Source: Gammaproteobacteria bacterium
GTDB taxonomy: Bacteria; Pseudomonadota; Gammaproteobacteria; Steroidobacterales; Steroidobacteraceae
Length of the DNA: 64,000 nt
Assembly: GCA_020029535.1 (NCBI GenBank)
Contig: JAIBJM010000007.1
Span: forward strand, 1-64,000
Direction of reading: 5' to 3'
In this document: positions 44,363 through 54,359 of the stretch, piece by piece
Layout: each line of letters opens with the position of its first letter
Position numbering within the stretch: position 1 is the first letter of the stretch
Notes under the pieces: generated by a model
Told to the model about the DNA's origin: nothing
The model's database searches: none
The model's input: only the letters and a program-made list of their open reading frames with translations
Translations under genes and position numbers: made by a program

Positions 44363-44796
44363 GGCCGCACGCGCCTTTCAGTGGCGATCTTCAGGCGCTG
44401 CAGTGCGCGGGCCCAGCCGTCGCGCAGCCGCAGATAGAACGGCTCCCACTGGGGCCCATCGGGAATGCCCGAGCCCAGCAGCCGCAGCACCGAGCCACCC
44501 TCGGCGGTATCCAGAATGAAGTCGTCGACGATGACGCTGTCGGTGGCCGGCATGCCGCGTTCCGGCATGTACAGCAGACGCAGCCGGCGCGGTGGCAGGA
44601 ACACGTCCATGTGCGCTTCGCGCTCCAGATCGCGCTCGGCGCGGATACTGAAGCTGCCGCCGGGGCGTGCATCGATGCGCGCTGCAGGGGCATACCACTC
44701 GGCCACCCGTTCAGGCTCGATCAGTCCACGCCACAATATTTCCTGCGGCGCAAGCACATCGATGCGATGCGCATAGCCGCGCGGGCGCTCAGGCAC
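44359..44796 (-). CDS. SRPBCC/AHSA1-domain protein
   Basis: LAPQEILWRGLIEPERVAEWYAPAARIDARPGGSFSI. Confidence 0.8.
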   Translation of the reverse strand: MPERPRGYAHRIDVLAPQEILWRGLIEPERVAEWYAPAARIDARPGGSFSIRAERDLEREAHMDVFLPPRRLRLLYMPERGMPATDSVIVDDFILDTAEGGSVLRLLGSGIPDGPQWEPFYLRLRDGWARALQRLKIATERRVRP

Positions 44797-45442
44797 GCGA
44801 TTGCCTCCCGCGATCACGCCACAACACCAACGCAATCGGCGCCAGCGAGACCAGGATGATCAGAATGGTCACCAGTCCGAAGTTGTTCTTCACCGGCAGC
44901 AGATTGCCGAACAGGAAACCGGTCACCATGAACAGCGCGACCCAGCCCGCGCCGCCGCCGATGTTGTAGAGCTGGAAGCGGCCCCAGTGCATGCGGCTCA
45001 CACCGGCCACGAAGGGCGCAAAGGTGCGGATGATGGGCACGAAGCGCGACAGCACGATGGCCATGCCGCCGTGACGAGTGAAGAAATCCTCGGTGCGCTG
45101 CAGATACTCCCGGCGCAGGAACCGCCCGTTACCGGCGAAGGCGCGCTGGCCGATCGCCCGGCCGATGAAATAGTTGGCGGTGTTGCCGGCAATTGCGGCA
45201 AAAATCAGCAAGGCCGTCATCCATCCCAGATGCAGCGTGCCGCTGGTATCCACTGCGGTCAGCGCGCCCAGCGCGAACAGCAGCGAATCGCCGGGAAGAA
45301 AGGGTGTCACCACCAGACCCGTTTCGGCAAAGATCACTGCAAACAGGATGGCGTAGATCCAGATGTCATAGCGCATGATCAGCTCGATCAGATGCCGGTC
45401 CAGATGCAGGATGAGATCGAGGAACTGCTGCAGCAAAGCCAT
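44789..45442 (-). CDS. DedA-family membrane protein
   Basis: FAETGLVVTPFLPGDSLLFALGAL...GRAIGQRAF...RFVPIIRTFAPFVAGVSRM. Confidence 0.95.
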   Translation of the reverse strand: MALLQQFLDLILHLDRHLIELIMRYDIWIYAILFAVIFAETGLVVTPFLPGDSLLFALGALTAVDTSGTLHLGWMTALLIFAAIAGNTANYFIGRAIGQRAFAGNGRFLRREYLQRTEDFFTRHGGMAIVLSRFVPIIRTFAPFVAGVSRMHWGRFQLYNIGGGAGWVALFMVTGFLFGNLLPVKNNFGLVTILIILVSLAPIALVLWRDRGRQSRA

Positions 45443-45451
45443 GTCGGCAGC

Positions 45452-46717
45452 TCAGGAACGACGCGGACGGCGTGGCGCAGCCGCCAGGTGCGGCCCACCG
45501 CGCAATCCCTGCAGCGCAACGCCAATGACGCTGTCGCGGCGGGCCAGCGTAGGTGCATCGTCCGCGGTGTCCAGATCCGGCAGCGGCGCCTCGTCAACAT
45601 TGATCACGACATCGGGCGTGATGCCGCGCTGGTTCAACGACTGGCCCTTCGGCGTGTAGTAATTGGCCGTGGTCAGCTTCAGCGCCTGTCCGCCAGAGAG
45701 CGGCATCACCGACTGCACCGACCCTTTGCCATAGGTGCGGCGCCCATACAACGTGGCGCGATTGTTGTCGCGCAGGGCAGCGGCGAGGATTTCCGCGGCC
45801 GAGGCCGATCCGCCATTGACCAGCACGGCGATGCGCGCGCCGGACAGAAGATCCCCCGGCTCGGCCTGCTCGATGAAGGCGGCGTCTTCGCTGCGGCCAC
45901 GACCGCTGACGATCACGCCCTGTTCGAGGAAGTTGTCGGCCACCGCCACCGCGGCATCCAGCACGCCACCGGGATTGTTGCGCAGGTCGATGACCAGACC
46001 CTGCAGCGTGTTGCCATGGGCCCGACCCTGCAACCGCACCAGCTCGCGGGCAAACTCATCGGCAGTGGATTCGGTGAAGCTGCTGATGCGCAGATAACCA
46101 TAGTCCGGAGCCAGCAGCTGCGCCGCGACGCTGGGCAGTTCCACTTCGGAGCGCACAATGTCGAAATCCAGCGGCTGTCCTTCGCGCAACACCGACAGCC
46201 GCACGCGGGTGCCCGGCTCGCCGCGCACGCTGTTGACCGCGGCATCGAGCTGATCGGCGCCGAAGCGGCGGCCATCGATGGTGACGATCAGATCGCCCGC
46301 GCGCACGCCGGCACGGGCGGCCGGCGAGCCGGTCATGGACCCGGTGACGCGCACACCGTCGGCAACCGCTTCCACCTCGATGCCGATACCCGCGTACGAT
46401 CCGCTGGTCATCAGCTTCAGCGCGGCGTATTCGTCGCTTTCCAGGAAGCCGGAGTAGTCGTCCAGACCCTCCACCATGCCGTGCATGGCCTGGCGCATCA
46501 GCTGATGATCGTCGACCGGATCGACATAGTATTCGCGCACGCGCTGCAGGATTTCCGCCAGCAGCCGCGCATCTTCCCAGGGTACGACGGGGGTCTCCGC
46601 AACGGCAGCCACCGATGAGGCTGACCGCTCAGCCATTACACGGCCAGCCACCGACAGCATGATGCCGAGCATCACTCCGGCCAGCAGGGCGATGACCCAA
46701 CGGGTGCGGGAAATCAT
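45452..46717 (-). CDS. S41-family C-terminal processing protease
   Basis: PDZ domain GIGIEVEAV...; LVIDLRNNPGGVLDAAV; VLVNGGSASAAEI; YGKGSVQ. Confidence 0.95.
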   Translation of the reverse strand: MISRTRWVIALLAGVMLGIMLSVAGRVMAERSASSVAAVAETPVVPWEDARLLAEILQRVREYYVDPVDDHQLMRQAMHGMVEGLDDYSGFLESDEYAALKLMTSGSYAGIGIEVEAVADGVRVTGSMTGSPAARAGVRAGDLIVTIDGRRFGADQLDAAVNSVRGEPGTRVRLSVLREGQPLDFDIVRSEVELPSVAAQLLAPDYGYLRISSFTESTADEFARELVRLQGRAHGNTLQGLVIDLRNNPGGVLDAAVAVADNFLEQGVIVSGRGRSEDAAFIEQAEPGDLLSGARIAVLVNGGSASAAEILAAALRDNNRATLYGRRTYGKGSVQSVMPLSGGQALKLTTANYYTPKGQSLNQRGITPDVVINVDEAPLPDLDTADDAPTLARRDSVIGVALQGLRGGPHLAAAPRRPRRS

Positions 46718-46726
46718 GCCTCGATA

Positions 46727-48982
46727 CTACACGGCAATGGCGGTAAACGGCGCGTCCGGCGGGTGAGGGCTGGCCGCGGCGGCGGCATACAGCGGCAACT
46801 GGGCCAGTACATCGGCCAGCAGCATCGGCTTGCCGATGGCGAAACCCTGACCATAGTCGACGCCCAGCTGGGCGACGCGCATGCGGATCTCATCGGTTTC
46901 CACATACTCGGCCACCGTGACCAGATTCATGGCGCGCGCCAGCTGGGCCACGGCCTGGATCATCGACTCGGCCTTGGGATCCTTGAGCACATCGCGCACG
47001 AAACTGCCGTCGATCTTCAGCATGCTGATGGGCAGCGAGCGCAGATAGGCCAGCGAACTGAGGCCGGTGCCGAAATCATCGAGCGCAATGCCGCAACCCA
47101 GCTTGCAAAGGCGCCGCATCAGCTCTTCGGCATGCTTCAGATTGCCCACCGCGGCGCTTTCAGTCAGCTCGAAGCACAGCGCAGCCGGATTGATGCCACT
47201 GGTCTGGATCAGCCCGGCCACATGGTCGGTGAAGCCTGCTTCGCGCAGCGACTGGCCGGAAAAATTGATGGTGAATATCACCGGGTCTTCGGCCAGCAGG
47301 TCGGCATGCGGCTTCAGCATTTCGATGGCCTGGCCGATCACCCAGCGATCGATCTCCGGCATGATCTGGTAGCGCTGCGCTGCTGACAGGAAGTGATCCG
47401 GTCCCACCGTCACGCCATCGGCATTGATCATGCGCAGCAGAATCTCGAAATGCGGCACGTGATGCCGCGTCGACAGCGGCGCCAGCAGCTGCGCGTTCAG
47501 CAGCAGCCGGTCTTCGACCATGGCCGTGCGCAGATCGCCAATGACGTTGATGTCGGTGAAGCGCTTGATGATGCTGGCGTCGGATTCCTCGAACACCTCG
47601 ACGCGATTGCGGCCGCGGTCGTTGGCCGCCTTGCAAGCCGTTTCGGCGGCAGCGAAGGCATGCGTGAACCCCTGGCAGCGCGCGTCCACGGCGGCCACAC
47701 CGATGCTGGCCGAAACCTGCATACTGCCATCGCCGATCTGCATGGAAATCTTCTCGACGCCCTGGCGCAACGCTTCGGCAAAGTTGCTGGCCACGTTCAG
47801 TTCGGCCAGAAACAGCAGCGCAAAGCGGTCACCGGAAATACGTGCGGCGATTGCGCCCGGCGGCAGACGCTGCCGGATCAGTTCGCCTACCTGCGTCAGC
47901 ACACGGTCGCCCACATGCATGCCGAAAGTGTCGTTGATGACATGCAACCGGTTCATGTCGAGGTACAACGCGCTCCAGCTGGAGCTGCCGCTGCGCGCCT
48001 TCAGCACGCTTTGCACGCGCTGTTCAAAGGCAGGACGGGTCAGCAGGCCGGTCAACGCGTCGTAGCTGTTGCTGATCATGGTGCCGACGCGTCGCGCCAC
48101 CAGTTCGGCCAGGCGCATATGCCGGGCCACGAACTCCGGTGCGTCATCGCGGCGGAACAGCGCCAGCACACCCATGGGCGTGCCGTCATTACGCAGCACC
48201 GGGCAGGACAGGATGCAGCAGCACGACGCCTTCTCGCCGCTCGTCAGCTTGACCCGGCTGGCAATCACGGCCTCGCGGCGCATCTGCGCCATCGACAGCA
48301 GATGACGATGTGCCTTGGCCACCAGCCCCGGATCCATCGCATCCTTTTCGCCGGCATGCACCAGCACCAGGTTCTTTTCCGGAACGATCAGTGCCGCCAG
48401 TCCCGCCGACATGTGTCGCGCGGCATTGGCAAGAATGTCCTTCAGGTCGTCGGCGGAATCGGCGTGGCGCTCGGCGCCGCTGCCAGCCACTTCCAGCAGC
48501 ATCGACAGGTCGCTGTCATGCGTGGCCACCGAATCCTGCAGATCGACGATTTCGCGGCGTGCCAGCAGCTCGCGTCGCAAGCACTCGATGGCCGGCCGCA
48601 CCAGCGCATGGAAGTAGCTGAACGGCCGCTGTTCGGCTTCGGTGCCGGCGCGACAGCGCACCGCCACCACGGCGAACACTTCGTGCTCCTCACCGTCGCG
48701 GCGCAGCCAGAACACATAGAGCGGCTCGCCTTCATCCGACTGCAGCTCTTCACCGGGTTGTCCCGGCTGCCGGGCAGCGGTGCTCAGTGATTCCCAGATC
48801 AGACGTCGCGTGGCCTGATCGATGGCCATCATCTCGCTGGACCAGCAGACTTCGGCGCGCACATTGAACACGCTGAGACCGCTCATGCGCGGCAGCAGCA
48901 CGCGCACCAGCTGCGCATAGGGATCGAGCGACGACCAGGTCACCGTCGAGGCAGTGTTGGCAGCGGAAGTGTCGTCGGTCAT
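46727..48982 (-). CDS. GAF-GGDEF-EAL-like protein with degenerate GGDEF
   Basis: SGDRF in place of GGDEF; FEILLRM in place of EALxR; ALDDFGTGLSSLAYLRSLPISMLKIDGSFV retained. Confidence 0.88.
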   Translation of the reverse strand: MTDDTSAANTASTVTWSSLDPYAQLVRVLLPRMSGLSVFNVRAEVCWSSEMMAIDQATRRLIWESLSTAARQPGQPGEELQSDEGEPLYVFWLRRDGEEHEVFAVVAVRCRAGTEAEQRPFSYFHALVRPAIECLRRELLARREIVDLQDSVATHDSDLSMLLEVAGSGAERHADSADDLKDILANAARHMSAGLAALIVPEKNLVLVHAGEKDAMDPGLVAKAHRHLLSMAQMRREAVIASRVKLTSGEKASCCCILSCPVLRNDGTPMGVLALFRRDDAPEFVARHMRLAELVARRVGTMISNSYDALTGLLTRPAFEQRVQSVLKARSGSSSWSALYLDMNRLHVINDTFGMHVGDRVLTQVGELIRQRLPPGAIAARISGDRFALLFLAELNVASNFAEALRQGVEKISMQIGDGSMQVSASIGVAAVDARCQGFTHAFAAAETACKAANDRGRNRVEVFEESDASIIKRFTDINVIGDLRTAMVEDRLLLNAQLLAPLSTRHHVPHFEILLRMINADGVTVGPDHFLSAAQRYQIMPEIDRWVIGQAIEMLKPHADLLAEDPVIFTINFSGQSLREAGFTDHVAGLIQTSGINPAALCFELTESAAVGNLKHAEELMRRLCKLGCGIALDDFGTGLSSLAYLRSLPISMLKIDGSFVRDVLKDPKAESMIQAVAQLARAMNLVTVAEYVETDEIRMRVAQLGVDYGQGFAIGKPMLLADVLAQLPLYAAAAASPHPPDAPFTAIAV

Positions 48983-49079
48983 GGCTGGGGGCATCCGACG
49001 CCCAGAATCGTCGATCCCGGTCACCCAGGACCATGAACCGCGTCGCCTTTTCTTGTAGGTAGGGGACTTAGTGCGGGAA

Positions 49080-50234
49080 TCAGCCCGGGCCGGCGCGCCG
49101 GAACCAAGGCCTGGGGTCGATGGGTTTGCTGGCACGGCGGATCTCGAAGTAGAGCTCCGGGCGGGTGCGCCCGCCGGTATCCCCAGCCGAAGCGATCACC
49201 TCTCCGGCGCTGACATTCTCACCCACCGCCTTGTGCAGCTGGTCGTTGTAGCCATACAGGCTCAGGTACCCGTCGCCGTGATCGAGGATGGTCAGCAGGC
49301 CGAGCCCGGGCAGCCAGTCGGCGTACACCACCCGGCCAGCCGACACCGCTCGTACCGCTGCGGCCCGTTCGGTGGCGATGACCACACCGTCCCAGCGCAC
49401 GCCGGAGGCACGCTGCTCGCCATAGCGGGCCACCAGCCGCCCCGACACCGGCCACTCCAGCCGGCCGCGCAGTTTGCTGAAGGCCGTGTTCGTATCGGGC
49501 GGTGGCGCCGTGCGCAGCGAGCGTTCCAGCTCCCGCAGCAGTTTTTCCAGGTCAGCCTGCTGGGCGCGCAACCGTGTCAGGGCCTGGGTGCGCGACTGCG
49601 CTTCCCGCTGCAGCGTGGCCAACACCTTCTGCCGCTCATTGCGCCGGCCCTGCAGCTGTTCCAGCCGTGTCTGTCGCTGGCGCTGCAGCTCCGAGAGGCG
49701 CTCCTCGGTGGAACTCAGTTCGGCATCGATGGCATCGAGACGCACCAGGCGCTGCTGGATGGTGGCGATCTGCCCGGCGCGGGCGCGACCGAAGTAGCTG
49801 TAATAGCCCAGCATGCGACCGACGCGCGCCGGCTCGCGCTGGTTCAGCAGCAGTTTCAGCGGCTCGGTCTGGCCGATGGCATAGGCCACCCGCAGCTGGC
49901 TGGCCAACGCGGTCCGTTCGCCATCCAGCAACTGCTGCTCCTTCTGCCGCTCCTCGGTCAGGCGCGCACGCTGCGCGCTGCTTTCGCTCTGCTGCTCCTG
50001 CACGCTCTGCAGCTGTTGCCGGGCTTCACCCACCGACAGCTCGGCCTCGCGCAGATTGCGCGTGACGCGGTCGCGCTGCGCGGCATCACGGCCCAGTTCG
50101 CCGGTCAGCTTTTCAATGCGCTCGCGGATGGTCTGCAGTTGCTGTTCGGTCTGCCGCGCCGATGTTGCGGCTGCCAGTGGCATGGCGGTCAGCAAGGCCG
50201 CGATACAGGGCAAACAGCAACGCAAGAGGTTCAT
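49080..50234 (-). CDS. EnvC-like murein hydrolase activator (M23/LytM)
   Basis: Signal peptide, coiled coil, LytM-like C-terminus ILDHGDGYLSLYGYNDQLHKAVGENVSAGEVIA. Confidence 0.93.
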   Translation of the reverse strand: MNLLRCCLPCIAALLTAMPLAAATSARQTEQQLQTIRERIEKLTGELGRDAAQRDRVTRNLREAELSVGEARQQLQSVQEQQSESSAQRARLTEERQKEQQLLDGERTALASQLRVAYAIGQTEPLKLLLNQREPARVGRMLGYYSYFGRARAGQIATIQQRLVRLDAIDAELSSTEERLSELQRQRQTRLEQLQGRRNERQKVLATLQREAQSRTQALTRLRAQQADLEKLLRELERSLRTAPPPDTNTAFSKLRGRLEWPVSGRLVARYGEQRASGVRWDGVVIATERAAAVRAVSAGRVVYADWLPGLGLLTILDHGDGYLSLYGYNDQLHKAVGENVSAGEVIASAGDTGGRTRPELYFEIRRASKPIDPRPWFRRAGPG

Positions 50235-50307
50235 GGCAAAAGTCTAGCGCAGCAGGGCTATAATGCGCGGCCCTGAAAACAGGGCAATGCATGGATCAGA
50301 GGCCGTC

Positions 50308-50730
50308 ATGGCGCAGTTGCTGCAATACATCGCCAATCATCCGTGGCTGTCCGGCTTCGCACTGGTGGCTGCGACGGCGGTGCTGATCTATGAATCGCGC
50401 GCCCGGATACAGAACGAGAATTCGGTCAGCCCGCAGGAAGCGGTGCGGCTGATGAACCAGGGGGCCGCGCTGCTGGATGTGCGTACCAGCGAGGAATTCG
50501 CCGGCGGTCATGTGCGCGGCGCGCGCAACCAGCCGCTGGCGTTGCTGGGCGAGGCCGAGGACAAGCTGAAGAAGCACAAGGACAAGCCGGTCATCGTCTG
50601 CTGCGACCGCGGTTCGCTGGCGTCCACGGCGGTTCGCGTGCTCGGCAAGCAGGGCTTCACCAAGGTATTCAACCTGCGCGGCGGCCTGACGGCCTGGCGC
50701 ACCGAGAACCTGCCGCTGGTGCGCGACTGA
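50308..50730 (+). CDS. rhodanese-like domain membrane protein
   Basis: N-terminal TM; LDVRTSEEFAGGHVRGA; CCDRGSLA. Confidence 0.9.
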   Translation: MAQLLQYIANHPWLSGFALVAATAVLIYESRARIQNENSVSPQEAVRLMNQGAALLDVRTSEEFAGGHVRGARNQPLALLGEAEDKLKKHKDKPVIVCCDRGSLASTAVRVLGKQGFTKVFNLRGGLTAWRTENLPLVRD

Positions 50731-50733
50731 CGG

Positions 50734-50997
50734 ATGGGCGCCGCGCCGGTCGTGATGTACACCCGTTCGTGGTGTCCCTACTGCCACCGCGCACGCGCCC
50801 TGCTCGAACGCCGTGGCGCGCGCTTCGAGGAGATCGACATTGAGGAACATCCGGAACGGGCAGCCGAGATGATTGCGCGCAGCGGCCGGCGCGCGGTGCC
50901 GCAGATTTTCATCGGCGATCGCCATGTGGGCGGCTCCGATGATCTGCATGCGCTGGATGCCGCCGGCGAACTCGAGCCCCTGCTGCGCGCCGGCTAG
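50734..50997 (+). CDS. grxC: glutaredoxin 3
   Basis: VVMYTRSWCPYCHRARALLERRGARFEEIDI. Confidence 0.95.
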   Translation: MGAAPVVMYTRSWCPYCHRARALLERRGARFEEIDIEEHPERAAEMIARSGRRAVPQIFIGDRHVGGSDDLHALDAAGELEPLLRAG

Positions 50998-51056
50998 AAT
51001 CCCTGCGGCCTTATTTTCACAGACAGACCCTTACAGCAATCACCAGGAACACCATC

Positions 51057-51536
51057 ATGACCGAAGCTGCTGCCACCGATAGCCAGAACAACCAGCCTGC
51101 CGCCGCCCAGCTGGCACTGCAGGCGGTGTACATCAAGGACTGCTCCTTCGAGTCTCCGCAGGGTCCGCGGCTCAATGGCGAGTGGAATCCGCAGATCGGT
51201 CTGGATCTGAACACCGCGGTGAATCCGATCGACGGCGACCTGCGCGAAGTGGTGTTGACGGTGACGGTGTCGGCCAAGCAGGGCGACCGCACCGTGTTCC
51301 TGATCGAGGTGAAGCAGGCCGGTGCCTTCGTGATGCAGAACCTCTCGCAGGAAGACTTCAAGCGTGCCGCCGGTGTCATCTGCCCTGGCGTGCTGTTCCC
51401 GTATGCGCGCGCGGTGGTCTCGAACCTGATCAGCCAGGGCGGCTTCCCGCAGCTGCTGCTGCCGCCGGTCAACTTCGAAGCGCTGTACACCGCCAGCAGC
51501 GACGCCGCCGCAGCGGCCACCGCCACCAAGAACTGA
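51057..51536 (+). CDS. secB: protein-export chaperone SecB
   Basis: IYIKD-like VYIKDCSFESPQGP...CPGVLFPYARAVVSNLISQGGFPQLLLPPVNFEALY. Confidence 0.97.
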   Translation: MTEAAATDSQNNQPAAAQLALQAVYIKDCSFESPQGPRLNGEWNPQIGLDLNTAVNPIDGDLREVVLTVTVSAKQGDRTVFLIEVKQAGAFVMQNLSQEDFKRAAGVICPGVLFPYARAVVSNLISQGGFPQLLLPPVNFEALYTASSDAAAAATATKN

Positions 51537-52555
51537 TGAGCACCAGCGCCGCGGCCGCCGCAGAGATCGCCGTGCTCGGCGCGGGTTCCTGGGGCACGGC
51601 GCTGGCGATCCAGTGCGCGCGGGCCGGCGCCGCGACACGGCTGTGGGGCCGGGATGCCGCGTTGATGCGTGACATGGCCCGCGATCGCTGCAATCGCCGC
51701 TACCTGGCTGATGCGCCGTTTCCGGAACGCCTGCAGGTGGTGGAGGATCTGGCCGCTGCGCTGGCCGGCGTCAACGACGTGCTGGTGGCGGTGCCCAGCG
51801 ACGGCTTCCGGGAGCAGCTGCAACAGCTGCGTCCGCTGCTGCGGCCCGAACAGCGGCTGTGCTGGGCCACCAAGGGATTCGAGATCGTCAGCGGCAAGCT
51901 GCCGCATCAGGTGGTCGGCGAAATCTTCGGCGCCGAACGACCCACCGCCGTGCTCTCCGGACCCACCTTCGCGCATGAGGTGGGCCAGGGATTGCCCACT
52001 GCCATGACCATTGCCTCGCTCGATGCGGATTACGCCGCCTCGCTGGCGCATGACATTTCATCGGAAAATTTCCGCGCCTACACCTCCACCGACATCACCG
52101 GCGTCGAGGTCGGCGGTGCGGTGAAGAATGTCATCGCCATCGGCGCCGGCATGCTCGATGGCCTGGGCTTCGGCGCCAACTCGCGCATTGCGCTGATCAC
52201 GCGCGGACTGATGGAGATGACGCGTCTGGGCATCGCACTGGGTGCGCGGCGCGAAACCTTCATGGGCCTGGCTGGTCTCGGCGATCTGGTGCTGACCTGC
52301 ACCGACGATCATTCGCGCAACCGGCGTTTCGGGCTGATGCTGGCGCGCGGCCGCAGCGTGGATCAGGCGCGTCATGAAATCGGTCAGGTGGTCGAGGGCT
52401 ATCACGCTGCGCGCGCCCTGCAATCGGTGGCGGCGCGCGAACGGGTCTCGATGCCGATTGCCGAAGGCATTCACGGCGTGCTGTATCACCATCTCGAAGT
52501 CAATCAGGTGGTGCGCGGTCTGATGACGCAGCCGATCGGACCGGAGTTCGATTAG
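51536..52555 (+). CDS. gpsA: NAD(P)+-dependent glycerol-3-phosphate dehydrogenase
   Basis: IAVLGAGSWGTALAIQ...ATKGFE...GPTFAHEV...GGAVKNVIAIGAGMLDGL. Confidence 0.97.
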   Translation: MSTSAAAAAEIAVLGAGSWGTALAIQCARAGAATRLWGRDAALMRDMARDRCNRRYLADAPFPERLQVVEDLAAALAGVNDVLVAVPSDGFREQLQQLRPLLRPEQRLCWATKGFEIVSGKLPHQVVGEIFGAERPTAVLSGPTFAHEVGQGLPTAMTIASLDADYAASLAHDISSENFRAYTSTDITGVEVGGAVKNVIAIGAGMLDGLGFGANSRIALITRGLMEMTRLGIALGARRETFMGLAGLGDLVLTCTDDHSRNRRFGLMLARGRSVDQARHEIGQVVEGYHAARALQSVAARERVSMPIAEGIHGVLYHHLEVNQVVRGLMTQPIGPEFD

Positions 52556-52585
52556 CGCTGGCCTGCGCCGGCCTTCGCGAGGGCT

Positions 52586-52924
52586 TCAGGCGGTCAGTTT
52601 GAGCAATCCGAACAGCACACCTGCACACGCGATTGCTACGGAACCCAGTTTGACTGTCAGCTGCGATTGCAGCTTGTCCATCTTCTGTTCGAGTCCGTCG
52701 CGGACGTGGTGCAGGCTGCCTTTGAGTGCTTCCACGTCCTTTGACAGCAATTCAAATTTTGATGCCATTTCCTGCCGGACCAGCCTCATCTCAGCACTGA
52801 ACTCGCTGCGCGTGACCAACTGGGCGAGCGCGTCCTGCTCCATCGCGTCGATGACGGCACGAGCCTTGTCATTGGGGACGTTGATGCTCACCAGCGCATC
52901 ATACAGCGAGTACAAAACGCCCAT
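52586..52924 (-). CDS. DUF1640/CCDC90-like coiled-coil membrane protein
   Basis: Coiled coil plus C-terminal TM (VKLGSVAIACAGVLFGLLKL). Confidence 0.65.
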   Translation of the reverse strand: MGVLYSLYDALVSINVPNDKARAVIDAMEQDALAQLVTRSEFSAEMRLVRQEMASKFELLSKDVEALKGSLHHVRDGLEQKMDKLQSQLTVKLGSVAIACAGVLFGLLKLTA

Positions 52925-53137
52925 GATCCCGCTCTCCACAATTGCTCTCGAACCGGGGATTCTCCGCTGGCGGAAGATCTTGTTCACCGCGCAAATCTCC
53001 GGCGTTTAGCCAAAAATCGACCACCTGCCGGGATTCACTCGGCCTGGATCTATGCGCAGCGTGTTCGCACCGCGTTGAGGGAGCGGTGGGCATGTGGTCA
53101 AATCAATGCGAAGAAGAGCGGCAGGGTTGGTGGAGTT

Positions 53138-53722
53138 ATGCACCAAATTCAATGCAGATGCGGCGCCATACGCGGTCAAATTCACGATACGGGAACCTGC
53201 AATCGGGTCGTTTGTTACTGCTCCGATTGTCAAGCCTTCGCGAAATTTCTCGGCAAGTCCGACGAAGTGCTGGATGTACATGGTGGGACTGAAATCGTGC
53301 AAGTAGCTCAGCCGCGCCTGATCTTTTCACAAGGTCAAGAGCATCTCGCCGCAGTGCGGCTCAGCGAGAAAGGCATGGTTCGGTGGTATGCGGCATGCTG
53401 CAAGACACCTATTGGGAACACCATGCTCGACCCTAAAGTCTCCTTCATTGGTCTTATTCACTCATCGCTCGATCGCTCTAAAATGGACATGGACTTCGGA
53501 AAAAACGTTGCCCGAGTGAATACCGATGCAGCGCTTGGAGAGCCGAAGCCGAAGCAGAGGGGACTTCTCGGCGTCATCCTGCGATTTCTCTGGCTCGTTT
53601 TCTCAACGCGCATAGGCGGTCGGTACAGGAAATCGCAGCTATTCAATGAGTCTGGTGCCCCCGTCGTACGTCAAACGGTACTTACTGCCGAAGAACTCGG
53701 GCACTTGAAGAGTGCCGTATAA
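53138..53722 (+). CDS. GFA/DUF6151-like zinc-binding protein, possible cassette gene
   Basis: MHQIQCRCGAIRGQI...CNRVVCYCSDCQAFAKFLG...CCKTPIGNT. Confidence 0.75.
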   Translation: MHQIQCRCGAIRGQIHDTGTCNRVVCYCSDCQAFAKFLGKSDEVLDVHGGTEIVQVAQPRLIFSQGQEHLAAVRLSEKGMVRWYAACCKTPIGNTMLDPKVSFIGLIHSSLDRSKMDMDFGKNVARVNTDAALGEPKPKQRGLLGVILRFLWLVFSTRIGGRYRKSQLFNESGAPVVRQTVLTAEELGHLKSAV

Positions 53723-53777
53723 CATGGCGCTCAAGCGGCACAGTCGCTATCGTGCCCGCCCCTTAAGCTTTACATTA
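53717..53777 (+). other. degenerate attC-like element
   Basis: GTATAACATGGCGCTCAAGCGGCAC...GTGCCCGCCCCTTAAGCTTTACATTAG: R''-like GTATAAC plus L''/L'-like complementary arms, R' degraded. Confidence 0.4.
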
Positions 53778-53816
53778 GTAGGCGGCACTACACGCGCCTG
53801 CAACCAATCAACAACC

Positions 53817-54236
53817 ATGCAAAGCAACAGCAAGATTGTCCTCCGCTTCATGGAGGAAGTTCTAAATCAGGGAAATATCGACTCCACCGGCCAGTTCTTT
53901 TGGGAGGACATGGTGGAGCAGGTTCCGTTTCCCGGTCAGGGTCCGGGCGTGGAGGGTTTGAAAGATGTCCTGCGCGGGATGCGCGCCGCTTTTCCAGATA
54001 TGCACTGGTCGATCGAGGAACAGATGGCCGATGGCGACAGGGTGCTGACCCGCTTCGAGTGGACGGGCACCCACCGGGGCGAATTTCTCGGCGTGCCCGC
54101 CACGGGGCGCCCCGTCAAGGTCTGGGGCACGGTCATTGACCGGTTTCAGGATGGCAAAATCAAGGACACGCGCCTCATCATGGACGCGCTCGGGTTGATG
54201 GTGCAGCTCGGCGTGTTTCCCCCGCCGAAGGCATGA
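53817..54236 (+). CDS. SnoaL-like ester cyclase family protein
   Basis: VEGLKDVLRGMRAAFPDMHWSIEEQMADGDRVLTRFEWTGTHRGEFLGVPATGR. Confidence 0.85.
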   Translation: MQSNSKIVLRFMEEVLNQGNIDSTGQFFWEDMVEQVPFPGQGPGVEGLKDVLRGMRAAFPDMHWSIEEQMADGDRVLTRFEWTGTHRGEFLGVPATGRPVKVWGTVIDRFQDGKIKDTRLIMDALGLMVQLGVFPPPKA

Positions 54237-54359
54237 CCGCAAAGCCGCCTATCGTCACTGCAGCTGCAGCGAACCCAGTCATCGCGTCCAGGTTGCAATC
54301 GAACGCCCTCGTGGGCCGGGTCGCTGAGCTTGGGTCGTTGGCCTTCAAGGACCAATGCG

